Assembly (NCBI GenBank): GCA_902782785.1
Contig: CACZOH010000080.1
Location: 1 to 23,916 of the forward strand
Direction of reading: 5' to 3'
Source of the DNA: an uncultured Ruminococcus sp.
GTDB taxonomy: Bacteria > Bacillota > Clostridia > Oscillospirales > CAG-272
Length of the DNA: 23,916 nucleotides
Position 1 is the stretch's first letter. Each line of letters starts with the position of its first letter. The position numbers and the translations under genes were made by a program. The notes below the pieces were generated by a model. It was not told where the DNA came from. It did not search any database and saw only the letters and a program-made list of their open reading frames with translations. This document shows positions 21,094-23,916 of the stretch, piece by piece.

Positions 21094-23820
21094 ATGAAAA
21101 AGACATACGATATTGAAAAAACGGAAGAACGCATAAGACGCGGTTTTTCAGCTGCGAAAAAAAAGATACGGTACGGCGGCTCAATAGTAAAAGAGGCGCT
21201 GTACGGTGAAAAAGAGAAAACCGAAACGAAAAAAGAGAGAGGCGGATTTTTCTCCCGTCCCGCGGTACAGATAGCGGGCGCGTTCCTCGCAGCCGCCGTG
21301 GTCGGAGGCGTTACGTTCGGCGTGCTCAGATATATGGAGAGCAGAGCGCCGGAGACTTCTTTGCCGGAAACGGATACGTCGGACAGCGCGGATCAAGCTA
21401 CGGAAAATACGGATACGCCCGATACGTCATACGGGGCGGAGCTTATATCCGATTTTAACGGAATAAAAAAGTATGATTACGAAAAGCTTTTGTCTGAATA
21501 CGAAAAAAGCGCGTACGACGGCGACCCGAACGGCTTTGCGCTTCTTCTTACCGGCGGCGAAGCGTATCCCGTGAACGTGTTCAGATATTCCGAAAGGACA
21601 AAGACGAAAGATAACGAATACAAGACCGAATATCACAGACCTGACGTTTACTCACTGCCCGCGGTCCCGTTCGGAGGAGATCTGGTCCTTCATAACAACG
21701 TTGACGGCAGGGAAATGACCGTCGTTGAAGTGAGGATGAAAAAAACCGACGGGCTGAGTACAATATTAAGATCGCTTGATGAAGTTTTCAAATCAGTGTA
21801 TTCCGGAAAAGCGGGCACGTACGAGGTGACGGTCGACGCAACGTGGGACGGTACCGAGGGCAAACACACGGTTTACAGGATCGCCTTCGATCTGATAAAA
21901 GAAAGCTCTTATACGGGCAGATATAAAAAGTGGTATTCCGAAAACGAAATGGGCAGATCCTACGTTTCCGTTGAAAGCGGCGGCAAAACGTATTACGGCG
22001 ACGCGGCTCGCAGGTCTTACACAAGGTTAGTATCCGACTCCGTAAAAGAGAAAAAGGGCTTCACAGACTCATGCGATCCGATAAACGTTGATTACTCCTT
22101 TGATTTTAAGATAGAAAACAACGTTTACGACAGGGAAATGACTGTCATATCCGTCACCGTGTCCGAAAGCCTTTTCGATGATACGTATAAAAAAGAGATG
22201 ACGCTTGACGAACTGTACAAGTATCTCAAAAAAGCCGACGCGGGCAAATATTACGTAACGCTTCAATTGACGTGGGATAAATATCCTCTGACAGCAAAGG
22301 GCGATTCGGCGTACGTCTACAATACCGTATTGATCGTCACGAAGAGGGCGTCCGCTTTCTTCTCCGGATCCGTTTTCAAGCTCGCTGCAGCGGAGCCCGA
22401 CGACGACGTCAGACTGAAAACGGAGTATGAAAATACGCGGGCGGTGCGCGTCATATCCGAGGAAGCGGACGCCGCAGGCTGGGAGATATATAAGTATAAC
22501 GCCGGAAAAGCAAAAGACGGTGACGGATATACGGATTTTGAAGCGGGATTGTACGTCGTCGACGAATACGGAAGCTGCATACTTAACTTCGATCCCGAAA
22601 CGATGCTTTACGCGCCGGACACTCTCATATACGTGAAGGAAACGCCGTCCGGTCATTCAATGTTCTTCTTCACAGCGCTGAAAACATATTCCGATCCCGA
22701 TTTTGTCGATACGTGGACATATTCCTACGATACGGTGACGGGCGAGCTGAAGCTGTTTACCGTTCCGAGAACGGAAAACGATCATAAGAAACGTAACGGC
22801 AATCTGCTTTTTTACGATGAGGAGGGCGGAAGGATATTGCTGAAGGCTTACAACGCCGAAGCCGATCCGCAAAAGGTCTCAAGCGGAGAATTCGTATTTG
22901 ATGAAGATACGTACGCCGGCACGGCAAAGCTCGTCTGGGACGGCGAAAACTACAAATTCAAGGTCCTGCCCGAGCCCGAAAAAACGCCCGATACGGAAGA
23001 GGAAACAAAGCCCGTGCCCACGGAGTTCGATCCGACGGACAGACTGATAATACATATAGCAGGCGAGTCGCATTATCCCGCGGCGGTATATAAGAGCGAA
23101 TATAAAAACGGGGTGAAACAAAAAGAAAACATCTTTGGCGCATCATCCGAAACGTACGTCTGCGGTCCGGGACAGGCGCTCGAGGTCGAATACAACAACA
23201 GAGAAAGGCGTATTTATTCCGTTATGGTAAACGGCGATATGCGGTTTGACGATTTCAGTGAAGCGTTTGATTATATGGAAGAAAACAAGCGGTATTATCC
23301 CGACGTGATAACGGTTTCGGCTGAGATAACGTGGGATAAAGAGGCGCTTTCCGATCCGGAAGCGGACAGGACGACGTACACGTTTGAGTTCGGCGTTTCG
23401 TTCACGGATCCCTACGCTGAAACGCAGACGCCCGAAAGCGACCCGTCGTACAAGTATCTGAGCCTCTATCTCGCCGTCAAAATAGGCGACGAAGAGTTTT
23501 ATCCCGGCGTGTCCGCGGTAAATACGTATGAGAACGGCACGGTCAGGGTGATGCGATACGATACGGAAGTGAAACGGTACGTATGGAGAGCCGGCGAAGA
23601 AAAAATATCCATTGAGAATATGACGTACGGCTTTTGGCATTTCCACGGCGTGACGGTCGACGGTACGGAAAAATTCGATACGCAGGAGGAGGCTTTCTCT
23701 CACATTTCGCAAAAAGACGGAGTCTTTCTCATCGAGGTCGAGGCGTCGTGGGACAGCAGCGCGACGCCGTATAAAGGCGAAACGACGTATACGTACGCGT
23801 TTGAGCTTGAAGTCAGGTGA
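21094..23820 (+). CDS. Membrane-anchored sigma partner (putative anti-sigma/sensor), cassette 3, large modular ectodomain
   Basis: From the ATG at 21094 (AAGGGTG upstream) this is 908 residues; a TTG at 21079 overlapping the sigma stop would add five. The cytoplasmic part of about 56 residues shares TEE..., FSxxKK and GGFFSRPAVQIAGA with the cassette 1 partner. One membrane segment (about 57-79) is followed by about 830 outside residues. The order outside is two beta-rich repeats (about 140-275 and 285-425), a TPSG module near 517 (ending in a YSYDTVTGELKLF strand pair), and two more repeats (about 645-780 and 785-908), each with a Y-P or Y-x-G start, a G-x-Y/F-x-V segment, a W-D pair and a Y-T-Y/F-x-F end. 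The function as sigma inhibitor and surface sensor is inferred. No catalytic motif was seen. Confidence 0.75.
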   Translation: MKKTYDIEKTEERIRRGFSAAKKKIRYGGSIVKEALYGEKEKTETKKERGGFFSRPAVQIAGAFLAAAVVGGVTFGVLRYMESRAPETSLPETDTSDSADQATENTDTPDTSYGAELISDFNGIKKYDYEKLLSEYEKSAYDGDPNGFALLLTGGEAYPVNVFRYSERTKTKDNEYKTEYHRPDVYSLPAVPFGGDLVLHNNVDGREMTVVEVRMKKTDGLSTILRSLDEVFKSVYSGKAGTYEVTVDATWDGTEGKHTVYRIAFDLIKESSYTGRYKKWYSENEMGRSYVSVESGGKTYYGDAARRSYTRLVSDSVKEKKGFTDSCDPINVDYSFDFKIENNVYDREMTVISVTVSESLFDDTYKKEMTLDELYKYLKKADAGKYYVTLQLTWDKYPLTAKGDSAYVYNTVLIVTKRASAFFSGSVFKLAAAEPDDDVRLKTEYENTRAVRVISEEADAAGWEIYKYNAGKAKDGDGYTDFEAGLYVVDEYGSCILNFDPETMLYAPDTLIYVKETPSGHSMFFFTALKTYSDPDFVDTWTYSYDTVTGELKLFTVPRTENDHKKRNGNLLFYDEEGGRILLKAYNAEADPQKVSSGEFVFDEDTYAGTAKLVWDGENYKFKVLPEPEKTPDTEEETKPVPTEFDPTDRLIIHIAGESHYPAAVYKSEYKNGVKQKENIFGASSETYVCGPGQALEVEYNNRERRIYSVMVNGDMRFDDFSEAFDYMEENKRYYPDVITVSAEITWDKEALSDPEADRTTYTFEFGVSFTDPYAETQTPESDPSYKYLSLYLAVKIGDEEFYPGVSAVNTYENGTVRVMRYDTEVKRYVWRAGEEKISIENMTYGFWHFHGVTVDGTEKFDTQEEAFSHISQKDGVFLIEVEASWDSSATPYKGETTYTYAFELEVR

Positions 23821-23856
23821 AAAAAAAGTGGGGCTGTAAAAAAAGTCCCATAAAAG

Positions 23857-23895
23857 AAATCACAGCAAGCTGAGTAGGTTTGCTGTGATTTTTTA
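23857..23895 (+). terminator. Terminator after sigma cassette 3
   Basis: AAATCACAGCAA (23857-23868) pairs perfectly with TTGCTGTGATTT (23880-23891) and a T tract follows. The stretch before it (GTGGGGCTGTAAAAAAAGTCCC, shortened here to GGGGCTG...AGTCCC) is not coding; it could be the edge of a mobile element that continues beyond the window. Confidence 0.8.
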
Positions 23896-23916
23896 CATAA
23901 AAGTAAACGACTGCCC

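Overview
The window looks like the chromosome of an uncultured Firmicutes, probably a gut clostridium (Oscillospiraceae or Christensenellales type). The evidence is strong AGGAGG-type ribosome binding sites, TTGACA-17-TATAAT promoters, a split ThrE exporter, an OhrR-like MarR regulator, an XhlA/holin/LysM-amidase lysis set, and ECF sigma genes each followed by a one-membrane-segment partner. This is inferred from gene content; no rRNA or tRNA is present to place it. No CRISPR array or transposase gene was seen.

Region by region. (1) Bases 1-172 are the 3' end of a probable glycerol-1-phosphate dehydrogenase (AraM type), followed by a hairpin cluster. (2) Bases 237-2125, minus strand, hold a LexA/CI-like repressor followed by the two-part threonine/serine exporter ThrE; the repressor stop and the first thrE start are only 12 bases apart. 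(3) Bases 2184-12473, plus strand, are a compact podovirus-like operon that starts at a perfect sigma-A promoter. Its order is a ClpX-type zinc-finger mini-protein, probable small terminase, large terminase, P22-type portal, scaffold-like protein, short P22-type coat protein, adaptor-like protein, P22 gp10-like tail/stabilisation protein, XhlA, a holin-like protein that appears to start at ACG, a LysM amidase, a glycine-rich fibre-like protein and a coiled-coil protein. It has no integrase, replication gene or tail tape measure, yet every reading frame is open. (4) Bases 12474-12799 hold a strong terminator and a probable small RNA driven by an ECF-type promoter. (5) Bases 12800-23820 hold three paralogous ECF sigma / membrane-partner cassettes. 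Cassette 1 is separated from tandem cassettes 2 and 3 by a minus-strand operon of marR/ohrR-like, trxB and a small winged-helix gene.

How the parts work together. Each sigma gene has a housekeeping promoter followed by a second promoter TGAAACTWTT-N15-YCTWWTATA (approximate), with the same 15-base spacing in all cases. A fourth copy fires towards the 12648-12692 terminator and would make an RNA of about 90 nt with a C-rich loop. I infer autoregulated, possibly cross-talking sigma factors held by membrane sensors whose outer parts are built from shared beta-rich modules, with an sRNA as a shared output. The phage-like block is best read as a domesticated or cryptic podovirus-like element under an SOS-cleavable repressor. 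A gene-transfer-agent role is possible but unproven.
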